A program made the position numbers and the translations under genes. Source: Bacteroidia bacterium (lineage in GTDB: Bacteria; Bacteroidota; Bacteroidia; J057; JAIXKT01). From it: a stretch of DNA of 61,347 nt. The stretch covers positions 1-61,347 of the forward strand of contig JAIXKT010000045.1 in NCBI GenBank assembly GCA_026932145.1, written 5' to 3'. Below are positions 8,585 through 18,038 of this stretch, one piece after another (position 1 is the first letter of the stretch; every line of letters begins with the position of its first letter). The notes beneath the pieces are model-generated. The model was not told the DNA's origin, made no database searches, and saw only the letters and a list, made by a program, of their open reading frames with translations.

Positions 8585-11500
8585 ATGAAATACAACTCTC
8601 CTTTACAGTATTTACAGATTGCTTTGCTGTCAATTTGTTTTGCTATACAAGTATCTGCGCAGGTAGGCATTGGCACACTCACCCCTGATGCCTCTGCTAT
8701 GCTGGATATTCAGTCAGGCGATAAGGGTATTTTAGTGCCTCGAATGACCACTTCAGCCCGATCCGGAATAGCATCTCCGGCAACCGGCTTGCTGATATTC
8801 AACACAGATATAAATCAGTTTGAATATTTTGATAATACTTTTGGTTGGGTAACTATGGGATCCGGTTCCGGAGATAATCTGGGCGACCATACAGCTACCC
8901 AAAATATAGCATTAGATAACAACTATCTAAGCGGAGACGGAGATAACGAAGGTATATTTGTGAATGGAACCGGAAACGTAGGGATAGGAATAGCTACCTT
9001 TTTGGATATATTGCATATAAATGATATAGCTAACACTCAGAGTTCAGTTCGTCTTACTGCTGGGACAGCTACGGGAACCACTACCACAGACGGTTTAACG
9101 ATGTATGCAAACAACTCTTCCACAGGTATATTGAGCTATGAAAACACCTACCTACACATTGGGAATAATGGGGCAACCCGTGTTTCTATTTCACCTACCG
9201 GAAATGTGGGTATAGGTACAGTAATTCCTACCAATCGTTTTTCGGTGGGAGCAAGTTCTCAGTTTCAAGTGAATGCTACCGGTAATATCCTAAAAATAAA
9301 CGACGTACCCACCAATTTTCCGGCGGCGCAAGGTGCTGCTAATACCTATTTAAAAAATGACGGCAGCGGAAATCTCAGTTGGGCACCATCCGGCGGCGGC
9401 AGTAGCTGGGATTTACTCGGTAACGCCGGTACAAACCCCGGAACACATTTTATCGGGACTACCGATAACAAGGCCATCATGATGAAAAACAATAATACAA
9501 ATAGATTTCGGTTTACCACCAAGGGTCAAATAGAAGTTTTTAATAGTGCCCAATCCGTATTTTTAGGGCAAAATGCCGGTGCAAATCAAGATTCTTCCGC
9601 AAACCGATTCAGTGTATTTGTTGGAAATAGTGCAGGACAAGCCAACACAACTGGTGCTAACAATAATGCTTTAGGCTACCAATCATTGCAAACCAACACA
9701 ACTGGTGCTAACAATAATGCTTTAGGCTACCAATCGTTGCAAAGTAACACAACAGGTGGCAACAACACGGCAGTAGGCTATCAATCACTGCGAAACAACA
9801 CCACAGCAAGTAATAATACTGCTGTGGGTAGCTCATCTCTTCTGACAAATAGTACAGGAATTAATAATACAGCATTAGGCCAACGTTCAATGTTTTCAAA
9901 TATAAGCGGTAACAATAACACGGCTATTGGATTACGTTCATTAGAATTAAATGAAACAGGCGACGTAAACACAGCTATTGGTGTGTGGGCACTTCGTTCA
10001 AATGTTTCCGGAAACGGTAACATAGCAGTTGGTTTTGGTACCTTAAACTTTAATACTTCGGGAGATACAAATGTAGCAGTAGGGAACTCTAGTCTTTACA
10101 AGAACACAACTGGATACAAAAATAGTGCTTTTGGAGATAAGTCCTTATTCACTAATACTACCGGAAATGAAAACACAGCTATTGGCCACGAAGCACTATA
10201 TTTTAATACAACGGGGTCTTTTAATGTTTCATTGGGACCTTATACCCTGCTTTTAAATGATAATGGGGTTTCCAATGTTGGAGCCGGTGCCTATACGTTA
10301 TCAGGAAATACTTCAGGAAGCTACAATACAGCTATGGGAGATAATGCTATGATTAGCAATGTAGTTGGAAGTTACAATACTACCATTGGTTATAGTTCAA
10401 ACGTTGCCAGCCCTAACCTAACTAACGCTACGGCTATCGGAGCAAATGCAGCAGTATCACAATCAAATAGCTTAGTATTGGGAAATAATGCCAACGTAGG
10501 AATTGGCACAACTGCACCTACCCAGAAGTTTTCAGTTGCAGAAAAATTTCAAGTAAATAATACAGGTAATATTGTTAAAATAAACAATGTACCCACCAAT
10601 TTTCCGGCCAGCCAGGGAGTCGCTAATACCTATTTAATGAATGACGGCGTAGGAAACCTTTCTTGGGAAACTTTACCGTCCGGAGAATCTACCACAGCCA
10701 GCAACGGACTAACCTTATCCGGTTTCGATGTGCAGTTAGGAGGAAACTTAACAGTTAATACAACGATAATCCAAGACGATAATACCTTAACTTTTGAAAA
10801 CAATGGCTATAACAACACTATTTTTAACCTATCCTCTACCGGAGACTTTGAGGTGCAAGGTAACGGCACAACAGCCTTTATCGTTGATGATACAAGACAA
10901 GTAGGGATTGGGACAAGCTACCCTGCTGCCCAGCTACACACTACGGGAACAGTACGTTTTGAAAACTACATCTCCAATGTTTACGGATCTATTTTACGAA
11001 CAACTAACACCGGTGATTTAGCCATAACTAACTTTACCGGAAATAGCAGTGATGTTTTGCTGGGTAGCGGTACTTTTGGGCCTACTCCCGGCTTAAATAA
11101 CAAATGGGATTTACTCGGTAACGCCGGTACGGATACTTCTATCAATTTTATAGGCACCACCGACCTAAAGAGTTTGAAATTTAGGGTAAATAATATGCAA
11201 GCCGGATGTATAGACACCGGTTCCGTATTTTTGGGTTACAGAGCCGGCTTGGTGAATACAAATCCAACCAATGTAGGTATTGGCTATAATTCGCTAAGCA
11301 GTAACACGGGTGTAGCTAATACAGCAAGCGGCTTTAATTCACTAGGCAACAACACTACGGGTGCAAGCAATACGGCAAGCGGTTATGCTTCGCTATCCAA
11401 AAATACTACGGGTAGCTATAATGCTGCAAGTGGTTATTATGCACTATCTAACAACACCACGGGTGGGGCCAATATGGCAAACGGTTCTTATTCACTATAT

Positions 11501-13600
11501 AGTAATACCACAGGCGGATCTAACACGGCAAGCGGTTATCAGTCGCTATACTATAACACCTCAGGCGGATCTAACACGGCAAGCGGTTCTTTTTCGCTAT
11601 ACAGTAACACCACAGGTAATAATAACACGGCAAGCGGTTATTATTCACTGCGCAACAACACAACGGGTGCAAGTAATATGGCAAGTGGCTATCAGTCGTT
11701 ATACAGCAACGTAGCAGGGAATAATACTACTGCTATAGGTAGTAGAGCTATGTATTATGCCAATAATACCGCTACTTCGTTTACTAACACTAACGTAGCG
11801 TTGGGCTTTGAGGCATTACGAGGTTCTACGTCCCCTGCTGCAAATACAGGTCTTGACAATACAGCTTTAGGCTACCAAACTCTTTGGTCTAATACATCGG
11901 GAAACTATAATTCAGCTACGGGAAAAGGAACTCTTTATTCCAATACTACGGGAACCTCTAATACAGCTACGGGATACAATACCCTTGCTCTTAATACTAC
12001 CGGAAATTATAACACTGCTACCGGAGGTAGTGCCCTTTATTCAAACACATTAGGATCGGCAAATACAGCTTCCGGATATTTCTCACTTCGTTTTAATACT
12101 ACTGGATCCTCTAATACAGCTACAGGGGTTAACTCTCTTACTACTAACACTACGGGTGTGAACAATGTTGCTATGGGACATTCTGCGCTTTATGCTAATA
12201 CCATTGGAGGCGAAAATACAGCTATTGGTTATGGTACACTTTATAGTAATAAAGCAGGTAATTATGCAACTGCTCTGGGCAGAGGTGCTATGTACTACGC
12301 TAATGATATTGGCACTTCGTTTACTAACACTAACGTAGCGGTTGGCTATGAAGCGCTACGCGGTTCTGCGACTCCTGCTGCAAATACCGGCCTTGACAAT
12401 ACGGCTTTAGGCTACCAAACGCTTCAGTCTAATACATCAGGTAGCCGAAATATTGCCTTAGGAACACTCTCTTTGACAAGTAACATTACCGGATCAGGTA
12501 ACATCGGAATAGGCTGCGGCACACTCAATAACAACTCTGAATTAAGCTATAATATTGCTATTGGAGATTCTGCCTTAAACGCTCAAAGCTATGGTGTACC
12601 GTTTGCCTCCAGTAATATTGCCGTCGGGCATGGTGCTCTATTTACAAATAACCCTTCTTCATCGTCTAATGGGTCTGAAAATATTGCCATTGGTGAAAAC
12701 GCCCTTCGTTCAAATATAACTGGTTCCAAAAGTACATCTGTAGGTTCAAAGGCTTTGTATTCTAATACTACGGGATCTTATAATCAAGCTTTTGGTATTA
12801 GTGCTTTATACTCTAATACAACAGCGAATCAAAATTGTGCTTTCGGCAATTCTGCTTTACACTATAATGTATCAGGCACTCAAAATGTTGGTATGGGTAC
12901 TATGACTTTAGCATATAATACTACAGGAAGCTATAATACCGCTATAGGCAGTTTTGCAGGGCAAGGACAGACTGGGATTTTTTTAACAGGATGCACTTTT
13001 GTGGGTTCAAATACCAATCTTACTCAAGACAGAACTAATGTTACACTGTTGGGAGCTAATATTGCTAATGGACAATGCAATGGAGATAATCAAGTATTGT
13101 TAGGTAGTACTGCCGTTGGACAAATACGTGCGCAGATTACAGGGATTACGGCATACTCGGATGCTCGCTATAAAACCAACGTAAAAGAGGATGTTAGAGG
13201 GTTAAACTTTATCTCTAAACTACGCCCTGTTACCTATAATGTGCGCCCTACCGAACTACACAAAATATGGGGAACACCGGATTCCATAGTTAATCAAATT
13301 GACCACAGCGGAATAGAAAAAGAAACATACATCGGGTTGATAGCTCAAGAAGTAGAGCAGGCCGCCAAAGAAAGCGGCTTTACGTTCCCAGGTATTGACA
13401 TTCCCCGCAATGAACATGAAGCTTATTCATTACGCTATACAGACTTTATCATGCCGTTAATTAAATCTGTTCAGGAACTCAATACAGAGAACCAAAAACT
13501 AAAAACTGAAAACGAACAGTTACATTCTCAGATACAAAATATTAACAAGCAAATTGAAGTTATCAATGCTAAAATCAATCAACTCAAAGTATCACAGTAA
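8585..13600 (+). CDS. Giant repeat fibre with S74 intramolecular chaperone domain
   Basis: This 1671-residue exported protein begins with a signal peptide (cleavage near VSAQ) and a short head common in Bacteroidota tail-fibre-domain proteins (VGIGTLTPDASAMLDI). It carries two arrays of 17-residue repeats with consensus NTTGxNNTAxGYxSLxS, about 15 units at residues 354-607 and over 20 at 907-1458. They resemble the YadA-head/Hep_Hag beta-roll of trimeric adhesins. Each array is preceded by a similar linker (WDLLGNAGT, FIGTTD). The C-terminus is a Peptidase_S74 chaperone starting YSDARYKTNV (S1525-D1526 matches the conserved self-cleavage Ser-Asp), then a coiled coil (1622-1671). In known families this domain trimerises the fibre and is then cleaved off. 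It is likely a trimeric surface fibre; no T9SS sorting domain is present. A strong terminator follows. Confidence 0.85.
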   Translation: MKYNSPLQYLQIALLSICFAIQVSAQVGIGTLTPDASAMLDIQSGDKGILVPRMTTSARSGIASPATGLLIFNTDINQFEYFDNTFGWVTMGSGSGDNLGDHTATQNIALDNNYLSGDGDNEGIFVNGTGNVGIGIATFLDILHINDIANTQSSVRLTAGTATGTTTTDGLTMYANNSSTGILSYENTYLHIGNNGATRVSISPTGNVGIGTVIPTNRFSVGASSQFQVNATGNILKINDVPTNFPAAQGAANTYLKNDGSGNLSWAPSGGGSSWDLLGNAGTNPGTHFIGTTDNKAIMMKNNNTNRFRFTTKGQIEVFNSAQSVFLGQNAGANQDSSANRFSVFVGNSAGQANTTGANNNALGYQSLQTNTTGANNNALGYQSLQSNTTGGNNTAVGYQSLRNNTTASNNTAVGSSSLLTNSTGINNTALGQRSMFSNISGNNNTAIGLRSLELNETGDVNTAIGVWALRSNVSGNGNIAVGFGTLNFNTSGDTNVAVGNSSLYKNTTGYKNSAFGDKSLFTNTTGNENTAIGHEALYFNTTGSFNVSLGPYTLLLNDNGVSNVGAGAYTLSGNTSGSYNTAMGDNAMISNVVGSYNTTIGYSSNVASPNLTNATAIGANAAVSQSNSLVLGNNANVGIGTTAPTQKFSVAEKFQVNNTGNIVKINNVPTNFPASQGVANTYLMNDGVGNLSWETLPSGESTTASNGLTLSGFDVQLGGNLTVNTTIIQDDNTLTFENNGYNNTIFNLSSTGDFEVQGNGTTAFIVDDTRQVGIGTSYPAAQLHTTGTVRFENYISNVYGSILRTTNTGDLAITNFTGNSSDVLLGSGTFGPTPGLNNKWDLLGNAGTDTSINFIGTTDLKSLKFRVNNMQAGCIDTGSVFLGYRAGLVNTNPTNVGIGYNSLSSNTGVANTASGFNSLGNNTTGASNTASGYASLSKNTTGSYNAASGYYALSNNTTGGANMANGSYSLYSNTTGGSNTASGYQSLYYNTSGGSNTASGSFSLYSNTTGNNNTASGYYSLRNNTTGASNMASGYQSLYSNVAGNNTTAIGSRAMYYANNTATSFTNTNVALGFEALRGSTSPAANTGLDNTALGYQTLWSNTSGNYNSATGKGTLYSNTTGTSNTATGYNTLALNTTGNYNTATGGSALYSNTLGSANTASGYFSLRFNTTGSSNTATGVNSLTTNTTGVNNVAMGHSALYANTIGGENTAIGYGTLYSNKAGNYATALGRGAMYYANDIGTSFTNTNVAVGYEALRGSATPAANTGLDNTALGYQTLQSNTSGSRNIALGTLSLTSNITGSGNIGIGCGTLNNNSELSYNIAIGDSALNAQSYGVPFASSNIAVGHGALFTNNPSSSSNGSENIAIGENALRSNITGSKSTSVGSKALYSNTTGSYNQAFGISALYSNTTANQNCAFGNSALHYNVSGTQNVGMGTMTLAYNTTGSYNTAIGSFAGQGQTGIFLTGCTFVGSNTNLTQDRTNVTLLGANIANGQCNGDNQVLLGSTAVGQIRAQITGITAYSDARYKTNVKEDVRGLNFISKLRPVTYNVRPTELHKIWGTPDSIVNQIDHSGIEKETYIGLIAQEVEQAAKESGFTFPGIDIPRNEHEAYSLRYTDFIMPLIKSVQELNTENQKLKTENEQLHSQIQNINKQIEVINAKINQLKVSQ
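9644..10400 (+). repeat. First 51-bp tandem repeat array in the fibre gene
   Basis: About 15 in-frame units of 51 bases (17 residues). The first two units (9644-9745) are almost identical at DNA level, and later ones have diverged. Confidence 0.85.
11303..12960 (+). repeat. Second 51-bp tandem repeat array in the fibre gene
   Basis: More than 20 in-frame 51-base units. They are interrupted twice by a related 45-residue insert (residues encoded at about 11749-11885 and 12290-12424) that contains SFTNTNVA and AANTGLDNTALGYQTL. The two inserts share a run of 24 or more identical bases, showing a segmental duplication of about 540 bases. The units at 11303-11715 use different codons from those after 11886. 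Confidence 0.85.
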
Positions 13601-13635
13601 TTAAGCTGCTATTACAGCATCGAATACACTTCTAT

Positions 13636-13691
13636 AAGGTCGTTTATTGAGCGAAGTTCGTTTATTTCGACTTCGCTCAATAAACGACCTT
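13636..13691 (+). terminator. Strong intrinsic terminator after the fibre gene
   Basis: A perfect 22-bp stem (13636-13657 with 13670-13691) and a 12-base loop are followed after 4 bases by a run of six T. It starts 35 bases after the stop of the 1671-residue gene. Confidence 0.85.
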
Positions 13692-13841
13692 GTGTTTTTT
13701 AGCCTTTTGTAAAGCCTGTTTTTGCTATTAACTTAAAAAATAAATGGACTTGTAAAAATTAGGATTTAGGATAGTCGGTTTCAGGATAGACTTTTAGAAA
13801 AAACATAACATTAGAATAACAATAACACAATAACCATTTTT

Positions 13842-13866
13842 TTTATCATTTCTGAATCACAACCGA
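13842..13866 (+). repeat. Degenerate end of the dispersed intergenic repeat
   Basis: ATCATTTCTGAATCACAACC resembles the right terminal repeat TCATACTTTCTGAACCACAA with a 3-base deletion and one change. No matching left end is visible. The rest of the 13601-14021 gap holds the terminator above, the promoter below and otherwise AT-rich DNA with nothing I recognise. Confidence 0.35.
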
Positions 13867-13931
13867 AAATAGTAGCTGCCTGAACCCAAACCCTATCATA
13901 TTAATAACTTCAGAAATAAAAACTATTTTTC

Positions 13932-13962
13932 TTGACAAACATCAGTATTTGTTTTATATTTG
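13932..13962 (+). promoter_or_regulatory. Consensus Bacteroidota promoter (TTG-N20-TATATTTG)
   Basis: TTG at 13932-13934, exactly 20 bases, then TATATTTG at 13955-13962. This is the clearest promoter in the window. It drives the small gene at 14022 with a leader of about 50 bases. It rules out an upstream start at 13932, which would lie on the promoter itself. Confidence 0.75.
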
Positions 13963-14021
13963 CAACAAGGTTAATTTTTTGGAACAGTTTTTGTTTAACA
14001 ACGTTAATAAAGGTTTATTGC

Positions 14022-14453
14022 ATGAAAAAAATATTTACTATAATATCGCTACAGCTACTTTCTACAATATGTTTCTGTAGCATATCGGCTTACGGAGCTA
14101 ATTACGGCTCAGTAGAGATTGGATACCCTGCCCATAAAGATTTAAGCGGATACAATATAGATTCAGCAGGGATTGCGCCTTCTGAAGATGCGTTTGCCCA
14201 ACATGTAGCTATTCCGGACAAAGGTTCTGTTTCGGTCTATCCTAATCCATTTCAAAGCACAGTGCAGGTAACACTACCGGCGGGTGCTAATAGGCTTGAA
14301 ATACGAAATATGGTTGGCCAAGTGGTTTTCAGCCAAGAAAATATAGAATCTACAACATTGATGTTATACTTAGGGCATTTAGCTCCCGGCCCTTATTTTA
14401 TGTCTGTCTTTGTAGGCGCAAAGCATGAACTACTGCGAATTATTCGTGAATAA
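14022..14453 (+). CDS. Small exported protein made almost only of a T9SS sorting domain
   Basis: This is a 143-residue protein with a signal peptide (MKKIFTIISLQLLSTICFCS, cleavage near AYG), a short linker of about 45 residues, and then a type A T9SS sorting domain: VYPNPFQSTVQV, LEIRNMVGQVV, LMLYLGHLAPGPYFMSV and a short last strand. In known cargo this domain directs translocation across the outer membrane and surface attachment. Here there is almost no passenger. The ATG at 14022 was chosen because a consensus promoter lies just upstream. It may be a small surface or secreted peptide, or the remains of a larger cargo gene. The partner gene at 14475 converges on it. Confidence 0.7.
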   Translation: MKKIFTIISLQLLSTICFCSISAYGANYGSVEIGYPAHKDLSGYNIDSAGIAPSEDAFAQHVAIPDKGSVSVYPNPFQSTVQVTLPAGANRLEIRNMVGQVVFSQENIESTTLMLYLGHLAPGPYFMSVFVGAKHELLRIIRE

Positions 14454-14474
14454 CTCGCAGTTTACTTTTTTACT

Positions 14475-17039
14475 TTAAGGTAATTTCACAAATTTCTGAG
14501 ATAATACAACTCCGTTAGTTAATTTAATAGTCCCAAAGTAAATGCCCGGTTGCAAATTCTGGACATCTATTTTGGGATTTTCAATGTAAATAACTCCCGA
14601 ATCAACTAACTGACCACTAATGGAATTGATTTGATATGAAACAGGATTTTGGGCGTTAAGTTCAAAAAGTTGAGTAGTTAAAAACAGATCATTGTTAGTA
14701 GGATTAGGGTAAAGAAGAGTACCTTGGAAAGAGTTTATCACGTCTTCAACAGAAGCCCAAACGCCATCCGGTGAATATAGTAATCCTAAGCCGGTAGAAC
14801 CAATCCGATTTCGTTTACCCAAGATATAAACATCATTTTGAGTGAGTTGAAAAGAAAATGAAGAGCCGATTTGGTCCACATTTTGGTACACTGGTAAGGA
14901 ATACCAAATAGTTCCTGAATAAGCCTTTTTAAAAATCCGAACTTGATCACTGGTGTTTAGTAGGGAAAATGCTACAAACGGATTTTCGTAAGTATCTAAC
15001 TGGATTTCAAAATATGCTCCTGCAACTCCTGAAATAGCTTGATACACAACTTCTTCCACCCAAGAGCTTGCTTTCCATATAAAATAATGTAGTGAATTAG
15101 TGGCGGCATTTCGGCAAACTATTTGCGGTTGCAAAGATGCTCCTACTGCAATAGCGACCCAACTTCCCATCGTAAAATGGTTGGGTAGAGTAACTTCAGA
15201 CTTTATCCATAACCCAAAAGCAGTCTTTTTTAGGTAGAATAATTTGTTTGTTCCAATATTCTGAAATGCTACGTGAGGCAAGCCATACGGGTCAATAATG
15301 ATTTTAAATGCTCCTGCGGCTCCTTGATTAATAGTATCAATAGCAACTTCGGGGGATAAATTAGCGAGGGATGTCCCAAAACGATACCAAAGATTACCTT
15401 GGTTGTAGTAAATTAAGTGTATAGAATCATTACGGCTAACCCAGTCTGCGGTAGAGGCTCCAAAGGCTAAAGTAATTGGAGTTGCTCCTTCTGCCGATGC
15501 TACTAACTGTTGTGTTTCAGTTTCATACCACATTAAATACCGTTCGCCGTTATTTCTAACCAATAATCTGAGATTCTGGTACGTTTTTCCCGTGTTTATT
15601 TGAGAAAATGTCCAATTGTTTTTTTTCTGGCCAAGCCATAGTTCTTGGGAAAGTTCATCAGAAAATAGGGCATCAATAGTTTTATCTTGTCCGTTTTCGG
15701 TTACGGTACAGGCGTTTTGTCTGGCATAAAGAGTACTTTTTTGAATAGAGTAGCTACGTATAAACCCCGTATTTACAGCAATAGAGGCATAGTTAAGTTT
15801 TTCTTTTTCAATATCATAGCAAACGAGGGTTAAGGAATCGCCTTTCCAAATTATGGGAGCAGGGTAGTCGGTAATTGTTGAACTAAAAACGTTTTGAAAC
15901 GTCCATGTTTGGCCTCCATCCCAAGATTTGGCTAAGCGAATTTTTCGGGTATCTCTTTCTATAAAGGAAATTATGATAGAATCATTACCTTGAACGGCGA
16001 TACTGGTGTTGTAGCGATATTTGGCATCTCTGGGTAAAACGATTTCAGAAACAACGGTAGATGAGTCGGTAGGATTAAGTCTTGCATAAAAGAAAGATAG
16101 TTCGGGAGTATAGTCATTGCGCCCATATTGGTGTGAAAGGGCGTAGCTTAGGTGATAATCTCCATTAGAGCCTTGTGCAACGGATAATCCTTCAAAGGTT
16201 AATTGCAAGATGTCGGTACTAACTCTGTATCGTATGACAGAATCTAATACTACGTAGTTGGTATTCATAAAGTCTGGATACCAGATAATTTGTCCATTTT
16301 TATTGCAGACGGTAAATACATAGTTTTTTCCGCTAAGGCTTTGGCTGATGTTACAGAATTCGCCGTATCGGGCACCGGCAATGTTTTCGCCCCAGAAATA
16401 ATCAGGATCTGAGGTAGGCACAGAGGTGATGGGGATATTTCCGTAACCGCTTACTACCCAAGGTGGCCCGCCTACTCTGGTCGCTCGTTTTAGTTCTAAG
16501 CCATAATGAAACTGTGCTGGCTCCCAAGTAGCATCAAAAAAGACGATTATAGGAAATGGCTGCAATATTAAATCAATGGATGGGTGTACATTCCCTTCAT
16601 TATTTTGGTTACTCAGGCCATATTGCCCCCATGTTTGAACAGAATCTACCACTTCTGTTATCCAGTAGCCAGCTACGCGATTCGCGTATCGTAGCTGCAT
16701 CTTTCCTTGAATATTCTCATAATAAGCAACATGCGGAACTCCATTTCCGTCTAAGTTGATGGCTGCTGAATATCCGTTATTTCCGGAACTATCAACCCAT
16801 TCAAAAAGCCACTCATCAGAATTGAATGCTTTAAAGCCGTAAACCAATTTATCTGAGGCTTGATTCCAGCAAACAAGATGTAAGTTTCCGTTAGAATCTT
16901 GTACCGTTTTGGGTGTGTTTCCAAAAGCAGCTACGTCATTTAAGGCTGCTTCGTATTGCCAAACGGGGGGAATTTGCCCATAAACGAATGTGATACTTAG
17001 CCAGTATCCGGCAAACAGCAGAACTTGCCAACGCTTCAT
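14475..17039 (-). CDS. Secreted beta-propeller-like protein with T9SS sorting domain
   Basis: This 854-residue protein has a signal peptide (MKRWQVLLFAGYWLSITFVYG). A long all-beta body contains repeated short motifs of the type DxxGxPHVAY (GNLHLVCWN, GVPHVAYYE, GLPHVAFQN, LQPQIVCRN, ENPFVAFSL). These are reminiscent of BNR/sialidase-type propeller blades, but I see no catalytic set. The last 80 residues are a T9SS type A sorting domain (LLYPNPTNNDLFL, INSISGQLVDSG, LQPGIYFGTI). It is likely exported and attached to the cell surface; function unknown. A TACCTTTG box sits 4 bases before the ATG. Confidence 0.8.
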   Translation of the reverse strand: MKRWQVLLFAGYWLSITFVYGQIPPVWQYEAALNDVAAFGNTPKTVQDSNGNLHLVCWNQASDKLVYGFKAFNSDEWLFEWVDSSGNNGYSAAINLDGNGVPHVAYYENIQGKMQLRYANRVAGYWITEVVDSVQTWGQYGLSNQNNEGNVHPSIDLILQPFPIIVFFDATWEPAQFHYGLELKRATRVGGPPWVVSGYGNIPITSVPTSDPDYFWGENIAGARYGEFCNISQSLSGKNYVFTVCNKNGQIIWYPDFMNTNYVVLDSVIRYRVSTDILQLTFEGLSVAQGSNGDYHLSYALSHQYGRNDYTPELSFFYARLNPTDSSTVVSEIVLPRDAKYRYNTSIAVQGNDSIIISFIERDTRKIRLAKSWDGGQTWTFQNVFSSTITDYPAPIIWKGDSLTLVCYDIEKEKLNYASIAVNTGFIRSYSIQKSTLYARQNACTVTENGQDKTIDALFSDELSQELWLGQKKNNWTFSQINTGKTYQNLRLLVRNNGERYLMWYETETQQLVASAEGATPITLAFGASTADWVSRNDSIHLIYYNQGNLWYRFGTSLANLSPEVAIDTINQGAAGAFKIIIDPYGLPHVAFQNIGTNKLFYLKKTAFGLWIKSEVTLPNHFTMGSWVAIAVGASLQPQIVCRNAATNSLHYFIWKASSWVEEVVYQAISGVAGAYFEIQLDTYENPFVAFSLLNTSDQVRIFKKAYSGTIWYSLPVYQNVDQIGSSFSFQLTQNDVYILGKRNRIGSTGLGLLYSPDGVWASVEDVINSFQGTLLYPNPTNNDLFLTTQLFELNAQNPVSYQINSISGQLVDSGVIYIENPKIDVQNLQPGIYFGTIKLTNGVVLSQKFVKLP

Positions 17040-17043
17040 AATT

Positions 17044-17051
17044 CAAAGGTA
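17044..17051 (-). promoter_or_regulatory. -7 box of the T9SS propeller gene
   Basis: Minus strand TACCTTTG, an exact TAnnTTTG match, ends 4 bases before the ATG at 17039. No well-spaced TTG is seen. It predicts a leaderless transcript. Confidence 0.5.
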
Positions 17052-17105
17052 CAGAAAATTACTAAATAGTGAAAAACAAACAGCTTTTACCGTAAAATTA
17101 AACGT

Positions 17106-18002
17106 TTAAACATATTGATTAATAAACTGGAACACCTTATCCCAATAAACTTTACCGCCAACACGGTGGATGTCATTATGGCCGGCTTCAAAAATGATTA
17201 ATTCCTTAGGTTCTGCAGCCATTTGATAGGTGTCTTTGGTAAAACTTGCCGGTATTTCGTCATCACTTGCTCCCAATATAAAAAGTTTTGGTATAGAAAC
17301 TGTAGCGAGAACTTTAGCCGGATTGACTGCTTCTAACTGAAAGTTACCATTTTTTTCGGTGAACCAGATGATGGGCGCAGCAAATATCGTTTCTAAAAAA
17401 CCTAAGTGTTGCCGGATAATGTAGCGGGTCATGGTGGGGAGGTCAGCATAAGGGCTTTGTAGTACAGCTGCACGAATGGGAAACTTTTGGGTTTCTGGAA
17501 GACTTAACAGCATAGAATTTACAATACTTCCCATAGAAGCACCAAATAGGATAATGGGTTGATTAGGAGCTTTTTCTGTTACCCATTTTAAGCAGGCAAG
17601 CATATCATGACGTTCGTAGTAACCATAAGTACAAACTACACCTCCGCTATGCCCGTGGGCGCGGTGATCCATAGCAAGCACTTGATAACCACGCTCATAA
17701 AACTGCTTAATGAAGGTGATAATCATAGCTTTATTGATAGCAAAACCATGAGAAAGAATAACTATGGGTGCCGCTTGTGGCTGCGGAAGCCACCAAAGTG
17801 AAATAGGAACTCCTTTGTAGCCGCTAATAGTCGCCTCTTGATATTCTAACCCCACTTCTTTGGGGTTTTTGGGGCGGTTCTTAGGTAATTTTGAATCTTT
17901 TAGCTTTGGTGGAAAAATAAATTTATAGGTAGAAAAACCAACCACTCCCAACCATAAAACAGTAACAATACTAATAATTACAAGAATCCAATATAAAAAC
18001 AT
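17106..18002 (-). CDS. Membrane-anchored alpha/beta hydrolase
   Basis: This 298-residue protein starts with one transmembrane helix (LYWILVIISIVTVLWLGVVGF). An alpha/beta-hydrolase fold follows: the oxyanion segment VILSHGFAINK, the DHRAHGHSGG strand-loop, nucleophile motif GASMGS, acid near GASDDE and histidine near FEAGHNDIHR. This is the BAAT/acyl-transferase-like or FrsA-like hydrolase group; the substrate is unknown. The catalytic part probably faces the cytoplasm or periplasm close to the membrane. An exact TAACTTTG box (18021-18014) lies 11 bases before the start. Confidence 0.8.
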   Translation of the reverse strand: MFLYWILVIISIVTVLWLGVVGFSTYKFIFPPKLKDSKLPKNRPKNPKEVGLEYQEATISGYKGVPISLWWLPQPQAAPIVILSHGFAINKAMIITFIKQFYERGYQVLAMDHRAHGHSGGVVCTYGYYERHDMLACLKWVTEKAPNQPIILFGASMGSIVNSMLLSLPETQKFPIRAAVLQSPYADLPTMTRYIIRQHLGFLETIFAAPIIWFTEKNGNFQLEAVNPAKVLATVSIPKLFILGASDDEIPASFTKDTYQMAAEPKELIIFEAGHNDIHRVGGKVYWDKVFQFINQYV

Positions 18003-18013
18003 AATTTAAGGGG

Positions 18014-18021
18014 CAAAGTTA
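18014..18021 (-). promoter_or_regulatory. -7 box of the hydrolase gene
   Basis: Minus strand TAACTTTG, exact consensus, 11 bases before the ATG at 18002. It separates this gene from the phosphate transporter upstream. Confidence 0.45.
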
Positions 18022-18038
18022 TTCGGTTCGGTTCAAAA

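Noticed and set aside
11361-11714. 117-codon frame inside the second fibre repeat array
   Set aside because: It is a shifted reading of the 51-bp repeats; the main frame is continuous and has a signal peptide and a C-terminal domain.
9644-12960. Possible CRISPR array (regular 51-bp repeats)
   Set aside because: The units are contiguous, coding and in frame, without unique spacers or cas genes.
8585-13600. Prophage tail-fibre region
   Set aside because: The S74 domain is phage-like, but there are no other phage genes and the protein has a signal peptide, so it is a host surface protein.
6361-13600. Functional link between the TPR protein and the fibre as a secretion pair
   Set aside because: The genes are only adjacent; each has its own promoter and there is no shared domain, so this is not claimed.
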